Part shown: positions 51,525-63,936 of the stretch, piece by piece
Layout: each line of letters starts with the position of its first letter
How positions within the stretch are numbered: position 1 is the stretch's first letter
Assembly: GCF_000143535.2 (NCBI RefSeq)
Contig: NC_037322.1
Coordinates: forward strand, 1,860,001 to 1,924,000
Direction: 5' to 3'
Source of the DNA: Botrytis cinerea B05.10
Lineage: Eukaryota > Ascomycota > Leotiomycetes > Helotiales > Sclerotiniaceae
Length of the DNA stretch: 64,000 bases
Made by a program: the position numbers and the translations under genes
The notes under the pieces: model-generated
Told to the model about the DNA's origin: nothing
Seen by the model: only the letters and a program-made list of their open reading frames with translations
Database searches by the model: none

Positions 51525-53449
51525 TCACTTGGGAGCTGGTCCTGCAGGCGTGACTGGAGTAGACTTTGAAGAATCCGCGGCTGGAGAAGATTTCGAAGAG
51601 TCTGCGGCTGGAATATCCACGCGAGTTCTTCCACCTCCGTTTCTACCACCCCTTCTTCCCATAGTTCCACCTCTGCCACCACGAGAAGCGGGATTAGCAG
51701 GTGCAGGAGCAGGAGCTCTAGGAGCCGGACCAGCACGTGGTACTGGATTTCCAGTATTTCCCTTTCGTGGCATAACATGGACAGTGCCTTGAGCCACGGA
51801 AACTGGATTCGCAGCCATTGCCTTCTTCAAACCTTCTGCATCTTCAAAGTCGGCATATGCAAAGCCTTTCTTTTTGTCTATCTCAACCATGGAGACTTTG
51901 CCAAACCTCTCTAATGCTTCTTTTAGCAATGGTTCGGTTACACCCTGAGACGGATTGGCATGTTTGATGAAAGCTTGTCGGGATATTTTGGATGAAGCAT
52001 CCACCTGAGTTTTTGACCCTCGGTTTGAAGTAGATTGTTGAGGTGGTGCCGTACCTGAAGCAGATGGAGTAACTTTTGCAGTTGGTTTTGCTTGAACTTG
52101 GGGAGTAGATGAAGGCTGAGAACTGGCGGTACTTGGTCGTTGTTGGGGTCTTTGATTATCGGGCTTTCTAAGCAAGACCATGGGTGTGGTTGGGGCGGAA
52201 GTAGTGGTATTCGACGGCTTATTCGTAGATGATTCGGTGTTATGATTTTGATTTCCTCTCCTAGATCTTCGGCTACCTGATTGAGCACTAGGCTGAGCGG
52301 GAGGAGCTTTTGGACCTGTGGGCGTTGTAGGAGTTGCTGGAGAAGATGCGGTATTGTTTGAAGTTACCGTGGGCTTTTCGGTAGACTCCGCCTTTACTGC
52401 ACTAGCTGTATCGCGTTTGATGCGACGATGCGCCTGTGAGGGATTGAGTCCGAGATCACGTCGAAGCATACGAACATGAGCAGCGACAACGGCTTGTCTT
52501 TCATTTGCAGGAATTTTAGAAGTATCAAGCTTAGGTACATTCTTTTCAGTGCTAGATGAAGCAGAGGCGGAGGCTGCCGATGAGGCTGACGCAGCTGTTC
52601 TCTTGCCAACTTCCCTATTCAAAATCTTGACAGCTTCTTGTGTGGCCCCAACTTTGTCGGATTTGGAATCCTTATTAGACTTCTTGCCATCACCTGTAGA
52701 ATTCGATCCTTCACTCGTCTTGGACTTTGAAGTTTCCTGCTTCTTCGCTGCTTTGGCTGCTGATTCCTTCGTCTTATTGGCCTTCTTGTCTTTTAAGAAT
52801 TGAACCAAGGGAGTTATTGTGACCTTCTCGGCCTTTCCTGTTGGGGCATCTTCGCCCTCTGCGCCAACTTCTTTCGTAGTGACTGGATTAGCCAAACCTT
52901 CTAGAAATGCCATGAACTCTGGGTCTTGATCGATTGTTCCAGCGCGGGCATCTGTACGACGTTTGAGACCTGCGGGGACTCTGCTGTATGGTGCAAATTC
53001 GACAGTGGGTGGTCCAATAAGGCAAGAATTTGTGTATGTATTTTTTGCATCTTCAAAACTGGATTTGCGCACGACGTCGGAAAATGGCAAAAGATGGTCA
53101 CTATTGGTCAAGTGGAGATACGCTCGAGAAGGACGAGATGGTTTGGAGGGGCTGTGTTTATTTGTAAGTAATGTCGGCGCATTCTTCGCGAAAGAACATA
53201 CTCTTTAGAATCCTTTCCTGGTTTGTATTGAAACCAATCGACCTTCCCTTGCCCTACCTTCCATTCGTCCCCAAGTGATGAGCAGAATTCCGCCTCCGTC
53301 AATCCGGGAGCTAGTCGACGAACAATAAGTTTCATTTTGGAACCTGCTGGCTTGCTAGCAGCTTGCTTAGAGGCATTTCCTGATGTCTGGGTAGTTGTGA
53401 CAGAAAGAACTCCATTGGTATTATTGCGAGATCCTGCGGTGGTAGCCAT
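51525..53449 (-). CDS. UPF3: Nonsense-mediated decay factor Upf3 (Smg4/UPF3 domain)
   Basis: Exons 53449-53202 and 53151-51525 (50-bp intron, phase 2) give 624 residues. Residues about 38-165 form the Smg4/UPF3 domain: KLIVRRLAPGLTEAEFCSSL, then the VDWFQYKPGK block, KPSRAYLHL across the splice junction, and GPPTVEFAPYSRVP, all conserved positions of this RNP-like fold. Upf3 bridges Upf2/Upf1 and exon junctions in decay of mRNAs with premature stops. Residues about 170-440 are low-complexity (Ala, Lys, Ser, Pro, Gln). A second RRM-like domain follows at about 440-520 (FIKHANPSQGVTEPLLKEAL; KKGFAYADFEDAEGLKKAM), then an RGG-type tail (SRGGRGG, GRRGGRNGGGR). No mutation is seen. Length is above yeast Upf3 (387) because of the C-terminal extension. 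Confidence 0.93.
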
Positions 53450-54204
53450 TCTGATTGGTAGTTGTATAACGGATTAAACTTTGAGGTTGACTTTCTGCCA
53501 GATTATTGCGCCAAATGATCTGGGGCCTGTGGAACCGAACAATTGATATTCACGTTCCTTATTATGTGCGCGCTCGCAGATTCATAAGAAGCACATTGAT
53601 ATTAAGAACTGTGACGGCCATCTGGTGGAGAAATCATCCACTTGTTTGTATTGTGTTTGTGCAAGTAGGAAGCAGCATTACTTATTATTGTATGTGATTG
53701 CTGATAAGGTTAGACGTGGGGCATCACTTCTAAGGGAATGAATGCCCTTGGGTCGGAAAGCCTAAGCACCGAGAATACGGTCACCATTCACGTAATCTAT
53801 GTGAACTTCTTCGGTTATACTACGGAATCGGGCATAGCGCAGCATGATTCCAAGTAACTCTCAGATGAGGCAGTTGAAGAGGTATTCTATCAGGAGGATT
53901 ACGAACAATCACACTGCGACGATTACAACAACTCCAAAGAAGCCAGTATCAGCTTTGAAGGGGGCATCTTACAAACCAATCGCGACAATTGCAGAGTGAT
54001 AATTGTTGAAAAAGCATCCATACCAACAAGGTATACCTGCAACCTCGAGGCGATTTTAGAAAACCCGGCAGAATTCAAAGAGGATCTAGGAACAGACTCA
54101 ACTCTCCTAGAGTCGAGAAACTTTAAGTCACCACATAATCCCACTTGTTCACGCATTCACAAGAAAGCTCAAGACTTCGCCGTCGCCTCATCAGAATACA
54201 CAAC
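53450..54204. other. Divergent intergenic region, UPF3 / phosphatase
   Basis: About 750 bp between two divergent genes. No regulatory element identified; upstream in-frame codons before 54205 contain no better start. Confidence 0.5.
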
Positions 54205-55587
54205 ATGAGTCCCACAGTACCCCGCCCTGGAGCTGCGAAATTGGGACCTCGTTCTGGTCTGGAGGAGTGGTTAGCAGAGGCGAAACAATGTCATTATCTA
54301 CCAGAGTGGGCAATGAAACAACTTTGCGAGATGGTAAAGGAGTGTTTAATGGAAGGTAATGCCCTTCTGAATCATCACTTTGCATCTTCTTGTACTGATC
54401 CTTTCCCCAACAGAGTCAAATATACAGCCTGTCGCGACTCCCGTTACTATCTGTGGTGATATCCATGGACAATTTTACGATTTACTCGAACTCTTCCGTA
54501 TCGCTGGTGGCATGCCAGGCGAGACAAATGTCCAAGCCCCCACCACTGTGATCAACACAGATGCGCTCGAACCACCTACTGAGATTACAGATCCAAAATT
54601 GAAGAAAAAGATACGAAGTAGTGACAGTGGTATGGAGAGCGCAAGTGGAGGAGATGATGATGATGACGACGATGAACCTCGAGGACGCCCACGTACCGCA
54701 GGTGGATCAAATCGCAGTACGAGTTCCGGAGCCGATTCCGGGATTAATGTCAATAATAATCAAGTCTCTGGAAATGGGAACCAGAATTTCATCTTCTTGG
54801 GTGATTTCGTCGATAGAGGATATTTCAGTCTGGAAACTTTCACATTACTAATGTGTTTGAAAGCTACGTAAGTGAATCACTTCATTTGGTCAGGGCTATC
54901 TAACAATACTAGATATCCTGATAAAATTACACTCGTTCGAGGAAATCACGAATCTCGTCAAATCACGCAAGTATATGGGTTCTACGAAGAATGTCAACAA
55001 AAATACGGCAATGCTTCGGTTTGGAAATCTTGTTGTCAAGTTTTCGATTTCCTCGTCCTTGCAGCAGTTGTTGACGGAGAAGTTCTTTGCGTTCACGGTG
55101 GTTTGAGTCCAGAAATTCGAACTGTTGATCAAATCAGAGTTGTTGCACGTGCTCAAGAAATTCCTCACGAGGGTGCTTTCTGTGATTTGGTATGGAGTGA
55201 TCCTGAGGATGTTGATACTTGGGCTGTTTCTCCTCGTGGAGCTGGATGGCTATTTGGAGACAAGGTTGCCAATGAATTTAATCATGTCAATGGTTTGAAA
55301 CTCATTGCTCGTGCTCATCAACTCGTTAACGAAGGATACAAGGTATGCTATCTCACCTGCTTAGATGCAAATGGAAGTTTGCTAACAACTCTCAGTATCA
55401 TTTCGCACAAAAATCTGTCGTTACTGTCTGGTCAGCTCCTAACTACTGTTACCGGTGTGGTAACGTCGCTTCGATTATGAACGTTGGAGAAGATCTCAAT
55501 CCCAAATTTAGCATTTTCAGTGCCGTACCAGAAGATCAACGTGCAGTTCCAGCTGGTCGAAGAGGTGCTGGGGATTACTTCCTTTAA
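54205..55587 (+). CDS. ppg1: PP2A-family Ser/Thr phosphatase, PPG1-like
   Basis: Exons 54205-54355, 54414-54867, 54913-55342 and 55396-55587 give 408 residues. The metallophosphatase motifs are all present: [42 protein letters not shown], the WSDPED block and [14 protein letters not shown], and the C-terminus DYFL is the PP2A-type methylation tail. The N-terminus ([20 protein letters not shown]) and [20 protein letters not shown] are closest to fungal PP-G (Ppg1) rather than PP2A, PP4 or Sit4, but I compare from memory. It dephosphorylates phosphoserine/threonine in the cytosol; yeast Ppg1 acts in the Far complex. Between the first two metal motifs is an insertion of about 75 residues with a DDDDDDDE run, Ser/Asn-rich, absent from PP2A (about 309 residues). 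It starts divergently from UPF3. Confidence 0.92.
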
Positions 55588-56430
55588 TTATGTCACACGT
55601 TCTTTACTGTCAATACATTCTCCAATTTCAGGAGATGTATACTGGATATCCACTTAGGCGTTTGTTTTTTAAAGGTCGGCATTTCATGAAGGCGTCTGTC
55701 TGGTCACATTACCCCTGTACAACATTAGTTGAATCTGGTTTCTGTCTTTTGTTTTTTAATCTAAATCGAGATGATGGGTTTGGCTTGGCCTAATCTGGCT
55801 ATTTGACACGGAATAGGTGTGGATTGAAAGGTATCTATGGATCTTAGACCTTATGAGTGATGAGTCGATGAGAGATGGCTTACGAAACACATGGCGTGGT
55901 GTATGAAGCGTAACATATAGCATACAAGATGATGATGTGAATTCGAGTCATTGCATTTTGAAATTGTCAAAGTCATAGCTTGTAGAAACACATGTGAAAT
56001 TACGAGAATGGAAGGTTTTAGCGCCAAGCATGTAGAATAAAGGGCCTCCAATTGAACATCGAGGAAATTCGGGGACTTTTGATGTGTCTATGCATAGTGC
56101 TAATACCCATCTACCCCGCACAACCGCGCCGTTCTTACTTTGTGACTCAAACTGATAGATAGATAGATAGATAGATGAGTCTTTTTCGTTTGACATCAAT
56201 TGTATTGTTGAGCATTCTTTTGTTCGAGACTGGGGCTTCTTCCTTACTTGTACATCGAGCTTGTCTTTACCCACCTCACATTGGATTATCTCTGGGGATA
56301 TCAATTGTATACATCACTTATACCACCTACATATAGATATATATTCCTCATCCATCTGACTGGAACTCTCGAATTTTCAATTACTCGTTGCTTTTTGGCA
56401 TTCTTTCTCAGTTCCGAAGAAGGAAGGAAT
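55588..56430. other. Intergenic DNA with a GATA microsatellite
   Basis: 3' region of the phosphatase gene and promoter of the next. A GATA repeat (about six copies) lies at about 56153-56176. No gene seen. Confidence 0.5.
56153..56176 (+). repeat. (GATA)n microsatellite
   Basis: About six tandem GATA units in the non-coding region upstream of the 56431 gene. Confidence 0.9.
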
Positions 56431-57957
56431 ATGGTTAAATACTTCCCATCTATCTCCCCAGAACTGGCGGAGTGGGCAATGGCTCAACCGGTTTTCTTTA
56501 CGGGCTCGGCGCCGACGTATGGGAAGCATGTTAATCTTAGTCCGAAGGGGTTACCGTGAGTTGTTTTTTTTTTCTTGGGGGGGATAGAGGAGTGATATAG
56601 ATGATGAAAGGAGGGGAGTGGGAAAGTAAAGGGGAGAAAGAAGAGAGGAAATGTTTACTGATACTTTGGTGGTTAGAGATGCGACGTTCAAGATTTTGGG
56701 ACCGAATAGTTGTGCTTAGTGAGTTGTCGATTCTTTTGCTTTTTTTTTTTTTTTGTCTTGTTTGGATTTGGGGCGGCTTGGGGGCGGTGTGTTGATGAAG
56801 GGTGTTTTCGAGAAGGTATATGGGAGAAGAATTAGGATTCTGTGTTGGGGAAGTGGAGCTGCGAATATCTAGAGGGTGTGTGACTTTAGTGGTCATTTGA
56901 TTTTCGTGATACATGCAGTGGTTGTGCTTCCTTTTGCGGGCTAGAACTTGCGTGGTAGTGTTTTTGCTATGTGTCGATTTCATGCGCTTTTGGTATCATA
57001 AATGTTTCTATACGCAGACTCCAAGTTTGTCGATGATAGATCTGATGCTCTCTCAGTATCGATGCGACTGGCTCCGGCGTCGAGACTATCAGCCATATCT
57101 ATGGTTCGTCCACTCGTTTTCCTTGATCTCTACCCTCTCTCCCTCACAATAATTTAGATCCTTACTCCTCCATCTTCACACTAACTTTCCCGAAGAGAAT
57201 AGTCGCGTAACAATCATGTTTTGCTCTTTCACCTCCACTCCCCGCATCATGCGATTTTTCTGTACGGGACATGTAGTCGAATGGAATACACCCGACTTTG
57301 CACCTCTATTGGCTAAAATGGGAAAGTCGAATGTGGATGGTGCAAGAGCTGTTATTCTGTTGGATGTTTGGAAGGTATGTGTTCTTCTCTTTTTCCATGG
57401 GGCATCTTTTGATTTAATTCGATGGGTTTTTGCTCTTGACTTCAAGAAACAGTGTGTTCATAGCAAATGAGACATTTTAGAGAAAATGGGGTTGACAGGA
57501 ACATTAGGTCCAAACATCTTGTGGCTACGGCGTTCCTCTCCTCACACCGCTCGGTGTTCAAATCGACAATCCATCCTCTGGTCCCTGGACCGATCGTAAG
57601 ACTCTGGGCCACTGGGCTGGTCAAAAAGTAGAGAAGAATGAGATGCAGGGTTACCAGTTGTTGAACAACACTTATTCGCATGATGCGTTGCCGGGATTGA
57701 AGAGTGCACGGAAACAGAAACTGGGGAATAGTATTGTTAGAGTCAAGGTTGACGAGGCAATGTTCTGGGGAAAGAGAATTGTGAAGGGGGAATGGAGAGG
57801 TGTGATCTTGGGGGTATTGATGGGCTTGTTTATGGCGTTGCTAATGGGAGTTTGGGGCCAGGAGGGAGGACTCGAAAGTGTAGTAGGGAGGGTCACAGAG
57901 GTGGGAGAGATGATGGGCAATTTGACGGGGAGGAATCATTTGGAAGTTGAGCTGTGA
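56431..57957 (+). CDS. Pyridoxamine 5'-phosphate oxidase-like FMN-binding protein
   Basis: Five exons, 56431-56555, 56677-56718, 57057-57103, 57196-57374 and 57508-57957, give 280 residues with consistent phases (2, 2, 1, 0). Intron 2 (338 bp) is long for this genome. Read together: MVKYFPSISPELAEWAMAQP, VFFTGSAPTYGKHVNLSPKG, LPDATFKILGPNSCAY, IDATGSGVETISHIYEN, SRVTIMFCSFTSTPRIMRFF, CTGHVVEW and LGHWAGQKVEKNE. These match the fungal PNPOx-like split-barrel proteins (MVKFFPSISPxLxxW...SPKG), which bind flavin but whose reaction is not established. Family members end near the KxxQ region; here the C-terminus continues with a hydrophobic segment GVILGVLMGLFMALLMGVWG, a probable membrane anchor. 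Exons 2 and 3 are only 42 and 47 bp, so automatic gene callers may miss them. Confidence 0.88.
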
Positions 57958-59689
57958 GGGGATAAAGTTGCGATACTATCCTTTTCGTCAGTCTCGATCT
58001 TTTCGTCAGATCCGATCAGTAGGTAGTATATATGACTAGATATCTAGGTAATCTTACATACAGAAGTTGCTCAAAGTTCAAATCCTATATCGAGAGCAGA
58101 CACCACACCTTCCGTCTGCTGATGCCCATTGTAGAAAAGATGTAACCTTCCACGCGTCACCTACGAGCAATCTAATCTCCCCATCCCCCTTGAAGCCTTA
58201 CCTCATTCTTCCACACCATCTCATCTTCCCCAGATCTCCCAAACGGCATCTCACAAGCACACCGTCATTTCCATCCCTTCCCAATGCAATTTTAAATTTG
58301 TCCGGGGATGGTGGCGTTGGTCAAGCTTTTCCGCCAAGCATTGCTTATTTGTTTAGATGGAACATTCTTGTCTGGGATTCCGCGGATGTTTGTTCGTTTT
58401 GATTCAGATAGGTTTTTTGAATATTGATTGATTGGCGATGCTAGGCCTTATACTCGACGGAAGACAAGCACGCCAGCGATGGAAAAGGGTGCAGAGTTTC
58501 CAACCCTGTCTGGATCCGGCATCAGACTCTATATCGATCCCTCACCCTCGCTCGCACCTTCGTGTTGATCCCTGACAACCAACGGCGTTAGAAACACACT
58601 GTCGAAAGATAAAATCCGATCTCTTCGGTCCGGTTTGCACCGTGTGGAAATCTTTGTACAGGGTCTTTTCATCCAGGAGCTCATTTCATTAGATCCTAAC
58701 TTTATCTTGACCCGTCCAGTACGAGAAGCTGGAGTGCTGCTTTGAAGGCGTGCTCGTGTTCCCTCGTGATTGCTGGCATTGACTGGGTGGGAGCCGCGCA
58801 GAGACACGATGTGAAGGAGGTGGACGGGGCCGGACGGTTAATGCAGCATGAGTGATCTACACCTAGTAACATTTGTTGATGGCTTGGCTATCGAAAACAC
58901 GGATGATAGATAGGCTTTTCGGTGCGCATTGTGGGTGTCACTTTAACTTGGTGTTATTGTTATTTTGTTTAAATTTCAATACGCGAAGTCAATTTCGTGC
59001 CCGGCATTGCACTGTGTGGCTGCGAGGCCTTGTGATCAGTGGGATCTGTGTCTGCAGTCTTGCTCATCCTGTTCGATTCATTTATTTTCCATCTCGAGGG
59101 GGGAAAGAGATTGCCGTTCATCGGCCCTCCTTTCCCATATGGTTACTCCCTCGGACGTGTGTGCAAAGTATGGTAAATGTGCAAGTGCTAAGTTCTCAGT
59201 ATACCCTTTTAGTCAAAGATCCCCAGTGCATGCATGTAACCTTACTCATCAATCACACCCAAAATCATACGCCATGATGCCGTCCGGATCTCATCAGGAG
59301 ACTTGTTCCTGACTGGTGGCTCAGGGTGGCTCACCCTAACATCTCGTATTCCATATCACAACCCTTACACTTGCACTCGGGGACCATGAAAAGTATGGAT
59401 ATCTTAATTCGGATAGGATGTGGTTTGTAGGAAGCATCGGCTTTGATTTAATAAGTCTATATTGGCTCTTCCTTTTGTTTTGCTTTCTTTTGATTTCTGT
59501 TTACCCTCTTTCTCTTTTGCGTCTTTGGAGATCTGGTGATTGTTTCGACGTCTTTCCGTATATACATCCATTCAGTCTCTCGTTCTGTCTGTGTTGTACG
59601 CATTGCACTTGTCTTCCGAGTAGTTTACTCTTATTCCATCCCTCCATTCGTTACATAGTCTTTTGCCCTTGGCTTTACACAACATCACG
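57958..59689. other. Intergenic DNA upstream of the amylase homologue
   Basis: 1.7 kb without a supportable gene. Immediately before 59690 lies a pyrimidine-rich leader. Confidence 0.5.
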
Positions 59690-61481
59690 ATGAAGTACTC
59701 AATTATTCCATTCGTTCCCCTTTTCGCGGGTTTATCTCGAGCAGCAAGTAGTGATGACTGGGCGGGGAGGTCTATCTATCAGGTTATCACAGATAGATAT
59801 CATCGATCCTCAGATTCGGATGCTCCTTGTAATATCACGAATTATTGTGGAGGTACCTGGAATGGCATCACGGAGAATCTGGATTATATCCAGAATATGG
59901 GGTTCACGGCCATTCAAATTAGTCCCGTCAATTTGAACATTAACAGTACGACGATTTACGGACAAGCTTTCCATGGATATTGGCAGACTGTAGGTTTTCT
60001 CTTGGCAGAGCTTCCCTCTATTTGCATACAATTGGCTTGTTGTTGGGGTAGCATGAAGAGTTCTAACATCAATACTGCAGTCTCTCTACGATCTCAATCC
60101 GAACTTCGGTTCAGCAGATGATTTGTTGAAACTAAGTGCAGAAGTTCACAAGAGAAAAATGTATCTCCTAGTTGATGTCGTTGCTAGTGAGATGGCCGTT
60201 GACATTGGAGATCACAACATGACCGCTGGAACCAAGATCGATTATTCAGCTTTCTCCCCTGCTCCATTCAACGATGAATCATCATACAACCCCTACTGCC
60301 CAATTATCGATTGGCAAAATGTCACAGAATATCAAGATTGTTGGTTGGGATACACCGGAGTCGCAACTCCAGATATCAAAACAGACAATAAAGAAATCGC
60401 AGCCGCATTAGGCACATGGATTAAGGAGCTTGTCTCCAATTACTCTATTGATGGAATTCGAGTCGATGGTGCTAAACAGATTACATATGACTTCTTCCAA
60501 GATTTCGTCGATGCCGCCGGTGTATATCCTTTGGGAGAAGTAGAGGATGGCGATGCTGCCTTTACTTGCAATTACCAACAGTACACCGAGGGATTGGAGA
60601 ACTATCCGGTTTATTACACAACCATTCAAGCCTTTACCGCTGGAAAAATGGCTGGTCTGGTCGATATGGTCAAGAGTATGGGAGCTTTGTGCAAATCTCC
60701 ACAATATCTCGCGAATTTCATTGAGAATCAAGATCAACCACGTTTTGCATCTTATAATGATGATGAGACTGTAAGTTTCTTCTACTTCATGTTCTAATAC
60801 AAAATCACTAACACAAAACAGCTCGCAGCCAACGCAATGGCTTTCACAATCCTGGCAGATGGTATCCCCAAGTACTATTACGGACAAGAACAACATCTGC
60901 AGGGCAACTACTCTCCATACAACCGTCAAGCTCTCTGGGAAAGTAAGCCAAGCACAACTACTCCTCTCTACACTATGACAGCTACTCTCAACACCCTCCG
61001 TAACCACGCCATCTCCATAAACTCAAACTACATCGCCAACATGTCCATTCTGCTCCACAATGACGATTCCACATACGCAACACGTAAAGGACCAAACGGT
61101 GTTCAAATCGTCTCGGTACTTTCTAACCAAGGTTCCAAAGGAGGAAGCTACACTCTAGGCATCAACAATGCCGCCGACGCTGGAACAAACATGACCGAAG
61201 TAATCACATGCACATCGTACATTGCAAGTGAGAACGGAACGCTCTTCATTGAGATGGACAAAGGAGAGCCAAGAGTACTGTTCCCTAGCTACCAAATGAA
61301 TGGAACGGGCATTTGTGGATTCGATGAAGATGCTAGTGCGGGAACAGCAACAAGCACTGGAACGGCGACTGGAAGTGCAGCTAGTGCGACATCATCGAAG
61401 AAGGGAGATGCGAGTGGATTGAGAGTTGCCGGTTGGGTGTTCGCGGGTGCGATGGGTGCGTCTGCTTTGGCTTTCATGTAG
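59690..61481 (+). CDS. GPI-anchored GH13 alpha-amylase homologue (AgtA-like glucanotransferase)
   Basis: Exons 59690-59989, 60081-60770 and 60822-61481 (introns phase 0) give 549 residues. Residues 1-19 (MKYSIIPFVPLFAGLSRAA) are a signal peptide. GH13 catalytic residues are present: nucleophile D229 in GIRVDGAKQI, acid/base E253 in LGEVEDGD, and D318 in FIENQDQPRF. But three conserved histidines are replaced: region I DVVANH is DVVASE (E137), region II DxxKH is DGAKQ (Q233), and region IV ENHD is ENQD (Q317). Loss of the region I and IV His marks the Aspergillus AgtA/AgtB group, GPI-anchored 4-alpha-glucanotransferases thought to act on cell-wall alpha-glucan. A Ser/Thr/Ala stretch and hydrophobic tail (RVAGWVFAGAMGASALAFM) fit a GPI signal. 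It probably acts outside at the wall or membrane and is not a starch-degrading amylase. Several N-glycosylation sequons are present. Confidence 0.93.
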
Positions 61482-63092
61482 GGGGTTTTTGAGATTGGGT
61501 TGTAGTTAGGGGGGAGAGGTGGGAAGTTATTAAATTTAATGATTAGGCATCTGCTTGATGTCTCATGTTTATGTGTGTATTCGGTTCCAATTTGACGTAC
61601 AGCATGCATGCATGTCTGGTGTTGAATTAAATCATAGATATTACGGCAACATTTCTGGAAATGAAAGGAGCAAGAAGCTTGATGGGCTATGTGGCAAGAA
61701 AAAGGCAGAAGAATTGTGAGTATAAAATATATCAAACTTTTATTTACTTAATAACAACTAATTAATTGATTAATTAATTATCTCTGATTGCTCGGTCTAT
61801 TTCTATCTATTTCTATTCATTCATGAATGCTTTGATTTAAATCTTCATAATGGTGAAGAGGATACTTGCTTACTTGTCGGATGAACCAACACTCTTACCC
61901 AGCACGTGCCCAGCGTATCAAAATCTCCAGACCACCCTAGATTAAATAAAAAAAGGTCTTGGCGTAATCAACACCATCACATCGATTATCTTTCCACCTC
62001 TCTCACAACTATCTCCTAGTCTGACGTGATGTGATGGGATGGGATGGGATGTGATTGGATATTTTCTGGACGAGAATAAGTTTTGTTGCGTGTCTGAAGT
62101 AGGAGGAACCTGGTCCAGCTGAAGCGGGGATTGAGCATTTTACGTACATGATGGGATGTTTTTCAGTTGTGCTTGGATGATGGTCTGTCTTACTGCTGCT
62201 GGGTCCTTGTATGTTCGCCATGGCCTGGAGATGTGTGTGAATTGATTCATGGGCCATTCTCACTTTTTGTATGGGTTTGAAGAAGCAATTAGATGATTGT
62301 CTTCTTGACATTGCAGTCAGGTTGTTGAGTCTGTGTATTTGATATCTTGCGCATGGTGGAAGGTGGAGAACTTGGATTGCGAGCGGGGGTTTGGTATTGA
62401 TAGTAGTTCTATCTTTTTTGCTGCAAGAGGATGTGGGAATTCTGTTTGGATTGGATTTTGTTATGCTGTTGATTGAGGCTGTCGTGTTTCATCGAGTATC
62501 GTATCTCTGTGAGATGGGGTTTTGGAGATGTGGTCAAACTGTTGAGTATTTGAATCTTGTGTTTGCAATGTTGGCGGGTCGCACTCACTTTGTCCAATTG
62601 ATAATGTGGTAGAGTCTAGGCAAAGTTGCATCTAACTTGTTGTTCTACATCCCGATTGTTCCTCAGTGTTACTCTGTACACATTTGTGCTACCGCGAACG
62701 TTAAAAATCTCCATTCATGGATAGATGTTACACAAGAATGCCACCCAAGTATTCTGAGGACTTCAATTGGGAAGATGAAGCTGCGGATTGGTGAATAAGA
62801 TAAGTGCATTTGCATCAAACATCAATTAATAGAGAGCTCTTTCATCTACTCGTACCATTCAATGAAATTCTCTTCAAATGTCTTTTTCTTTGGAATTTAC
62901 CCCGCTCTTACCCCTCATTGATGTCTTCTATGGCACAATGTCGTCTTCGAGCTATTGTTCTGACTTTACTTCCTATTATGTTTTCCAAACCCACTCGAAA
63001 GGAGCTCAGCAATTTTCATCATCCAATTCAGCCCAAAAATAAATCCGACTCATAACTCACAAATATTTCAAATCTCACAACCCATCATCAAA
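61482..63092. other. Intergenic DNA with AT- and GGGAT-rich simple repeats
   Basis: No gene seen in 1.6 kb. Contains an ATTAATTA-rich patch (about 61755-61785) and imperfect GGGAT units (about 62025-62050). Confidence 0.5.
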
Positions 63093-63936
63093 ATGATATC
63101 CCTAAGACCTCGCACCATAGTAATCATTGGCGCCGGCCCCCTTATGTCCCGCAGCCTCTCCCTCTACCTCGCTTCTCACAACTGGCAAATCATTCTCATC
63201 TCTCGCAACCATTCCTCTCTGCTCTCTCTCGCCTCAGAAATCAACGATCTCAACCCCAAAGCACCTAAAGTCCTCGTCCACGCAGGCGATGCTAGTATCC
63301 CATCTTCTCTCCATAAAGCTCTAGATTGGGCTGTCGAGCAATTAGGTGGAAAAGTAGATGTTCTTTGCTATAATGCTGCACATGTGGTTCCGAGCCCTAT
63401 TTTGGAATTGAAACCGGAAGCTTTGACGCAGGATTTTAATATTACGGCGCTGGGGACTTTGGTTGCTGGGTATGTTTGTTTTCTACATCATCAAAGCAAA
63501 TCAAGGATACAGGAAACACTAATCACAACTCCGCAGACAATGGTACATGCACAACGCCAACACCTCCCGTATTTCTCAAGGCGAACACCCTCTTTTCCTC
63601 GTCCCCGGTGGCCTACTCGACAAATACCCAGATCCGAATATCTCCGCTCTTTGCGCCACCAAAAGCGCAAGTCAATGTCTTGTTAAAATGTTCCAACAAG
63701 TTATGCTACCAAAAGGAATCCTAGTTGGTGCACCAATCGTGGGAGGAGAAGTAGTTAACGAGGGGAAGATGTCTCCAGATCGTATTGTGGATGGTGTTTT
63801 TAGACCGTTTTTTGAAGAGAGAGAAAGGTATAAGGGCAATGAGGGAAATTGGGTCTTGGAAAGAATTTGGTTGCCGGATGGGGGTTATGGAAGTACGAGG
63901 ACAGGTGGGATTATCGGAGATGGGAGTGGGAAGTAA
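63093..63936 (+). CDS. Atypical short-chain dehydrogenase/reductase-like protein
   Basis: Exons 63093-63469 and 63537-63936 (67-bp intron, phase 2) give 258 residues. The N-terminus TIVIIGAGPLMSRSLSLYLA is a Rossmann nucleotide-binding start, with GAGPxxS in place of TGxxxGIG; ILISRNHSSL is the NADP-type second strand, and DVLCYNAAHV replaces the NNAG block. In the second exon FLVPGGLLD stands where the catalytic Ser strand is expected, and ALCATKSASQCLVKM where YxxxK is expected, so the catalytic Tyr is Leu (LCATK), while the Lys remains. It keeps the fold and length of an SDR, but canonical dehydrogenase activity is doubtful. The substrate is unknown. No signal peptide. Confidence 0.82.
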
